This document shows positions 59,077 to 60,500 of a stretch of DNA of 60,500 bases, in pieces. Location of the stretch: positions 17,474,501 through 17,535,000 of the forward strand of contig NC_135553.1 of NCBI RefSeq assembly GCF_964340395.1. Direction: 5' to 3'. Source of the stretch: Glandiceps talaboti. Taxonomy: Eukaryota; Hemichordata; Enteropneusta; Spengelidae. Within the stretch, counting starts at the first letter, position 1. Each line of letters opens with the position of its first letter. The notes beneath the pieces were generated by a model, which searched no databases, was not told the DNA's origin, and saw only the letters and a list, made by a program, of their open reading frames with translations. The position numbers were made by a program, and so were the translations under genes.

Positions 59077-59157
59077 GACTCCAACCACTTGTGAGGTCAT
59101 GTTACAGGTACCAGAAACTCTGAAGACGCTAGAATAAGACTTCAACCACTTTTGAAT
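59047..59157 (+). repeat. tandem duplication of the terminal mini-exon
   Basis: The last exon (59047-59076, ten codons with stop) is followed by a 61-bp-offset copy with its own acceptor GTTACAG and the same length and frame (59108-59137). The copy reads Val-Pro-Glu-Thr-Leu-Lys-Thr-Leu-Glu-stop, against Ile-Glu-Glu-Thr-Leu-Lys-Thr-Leu-Glu-stop. Downstream AAGACT(C/T)CAACCACTT is shared too. Confidence 0.85.
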
Positions 59158-59712
59158 CGTAGCATTAGTGTGAATGCGTAAACCAATACTGCGATTAAAA
59201 TACAGTACAGGGAATCACAATTGCAATCGCAAATGTACGAACAGTATGCGTATTTAACTGATAATTATTTACAAGAAAATGGACGGAGATACATTTTAAA
59301 GTAAAACACGTCCGTATATGAAATATTGATAAATGCCGTATATATAATTATGATTACTTTTATCGACTTTGTCGTTGATGTTAGCTCTTCTGTTAGAAAG
59401 GCCAATTGTTTTTATTTCGTTATCATCATAACATCTTTAAAATGGTGATTGTATTTTCACGAATCTCTAGTTTTGTCAAAGGGGGAAATTCAATGGTTTG
59501 CTTTTAGAGACGGATTGCGTGTCACACCTACTGCGGAAGAAAGCGCCTCAGGCAGGGACCACGTTCTTGGAAATTTCAAAGTAGTTGGCCTCATCCAAGA
59601 CTTTGTCATATGTCATGGGCTTTGTCCTTTTAAAATATAATATAAAAAAATTAAAAGGTTCACAGTTTTGATTTCAAGGAATTCGATAAAATGTTATATA
59701 AATTGCAATATA

Positions 59713-59713
59713 A

Positions 59714-59762
<49 letters not shown>

Positions 59763-59801
59763 GCCTGCCTGCCTGTCTGTCTGTCTGTCTGTCTGTCTGT
59801 A

Positions 59802-59845
<44 letters not shown>
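59713..59845. repeat. TCTG microsatellite
   Basis: About 33 TCTG/CCTG units, within the presumed 3' UTR of the TPR gene if the poly(A) signal at about 59953 is used. Confidence 0.95.
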
Positions 59846-59959
59846 ACCAGGGTATAAGTTAGACGAGCGTTGTTATTTTTTGAGCCCCAATGCCATGCAT
59901 ATATAATTAACTGTAATGTATTCAATGTTATTATCTTTTTATCATAATATTGAATAAAA

Positions 59960-60500
59960 TATTGTTACTATTTCACGGCATGACTCGTGAATAATTACGT
60001 TTAGTGTGCAAATTCAATGTGTTCTGGTCGATGAGGGCACTGATTTTAGAGTCCATAACCTAAAATACAATTTCATCACGTGTTTTTTTTCCAGCGTACG
60101 CGTGTTATGCGTACAGCTAAGCGCACGCGCACACACACGTTTACTATATACTTTACTATAGATGATTCTAAAAGACTTACACCTCGGTGGTATCTAATAT
60201 TGAGATAAGGCATTATATCTAACAAAATAGTGTTTAAAAAATGCAGTTGCAGCTAGTGCGACTTTGAATGAGACATTTTATTGAAAAACGAATAAAAACA
60301 GATTTACAGATGAAAGTATACACATTTAGATGTAATAGTTAAAGATTTATATTGTCCAGAAACTGTTTCGATGTATAGAAAGAATTACAGATATTAAATT
60401 TTATTTGATTTTAAGTGATACAATTATCATCAAAACAATGGCCGTGTCTGCCATATATTTTATACGAAATTACCTTTCATATCATGTAGACTGTTCTTAA
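59960..60500. other. no feature recognised
   Basis: AT-rich sequence with a short alternating purine-pyrimidine patch (GCGCACGCGCACACACAC near 60121). I see no coding. Confidence 0.5.

Overview
This window is animal nuclear DNA, most likely from a marine invertebrate. Its genes are split by introns of about 0.1 to 1.6 kb with GT-AG borders. It is AT-rich, full of simple repeats, and dense in short foldback or inverted-repeat elements. The proteins are of metazoan type: an axonemal dynein, a FAM111-like protease and a DUF4062/ATPase/TPR protein. I cannot name the species. An invertebrate deuterostome or lophotrochozoan would fit. I see no bacterial, viral or CRISPR features.

Layout. (1) 563-21475, + strand: the 3' half of an axonemal outer-arm dynein heavy chain of the beta (DNAH9/11/17) type. 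It has 23 exons giving 2324 codons in one consistent frame, from the end of AAA2 to the C-terminus. The 5' half lies left of the window. (2) 24143-26279, +: a three-exon gene for an uncharacterised basic 245-residue protein, with a CRE- and CCAAT-containing presumptive promoter upstream. (3) 26900-32815: a graveyard of mobile-element-type genes on the - strand. It holds a broken SAP/SWIM/YqaJ gene and a broken SGNH-hydrolase/zinc-knuckle gene that is split by a 1.54-kb inverted-repeat element. (4) 35786-37639, +: an intact single-exon FAM111-like trypsin-fold protease of 617 aa. (5) 41436-59076, +: a 25-exon gene for a protein of about 1315 aa with an N-terminal DUF4062-like domain, a P-loop ATPase and C-terminal TPRs, related to nephrocystin-3-type proteins.

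Functional reading. The dynein heavy chain is a ciliary motor subunit. Nephrocystin-3-type proteins are also ciliary in vertebrates, but shared cilium function of the two neighbours is inference. The FAM111-like protease probably acts in the nucleus, by family analogy.

The more unusual observations are these: an intronic tandem array of copies of an exon end that carries decoy 5' splice sites (42595-42952); a tandemly duplicated in-frame terminal mini-exon (59040-59157); a GC-AG intron needed to keep the TPR frame; a 191-bp almost perfect palindrome with a 9-bp target-site duplication (22361-22551); and two inverted-repeat families with copies spread through the introns of the neighbouring genes. 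I did not find a convincing new multi-gene system.
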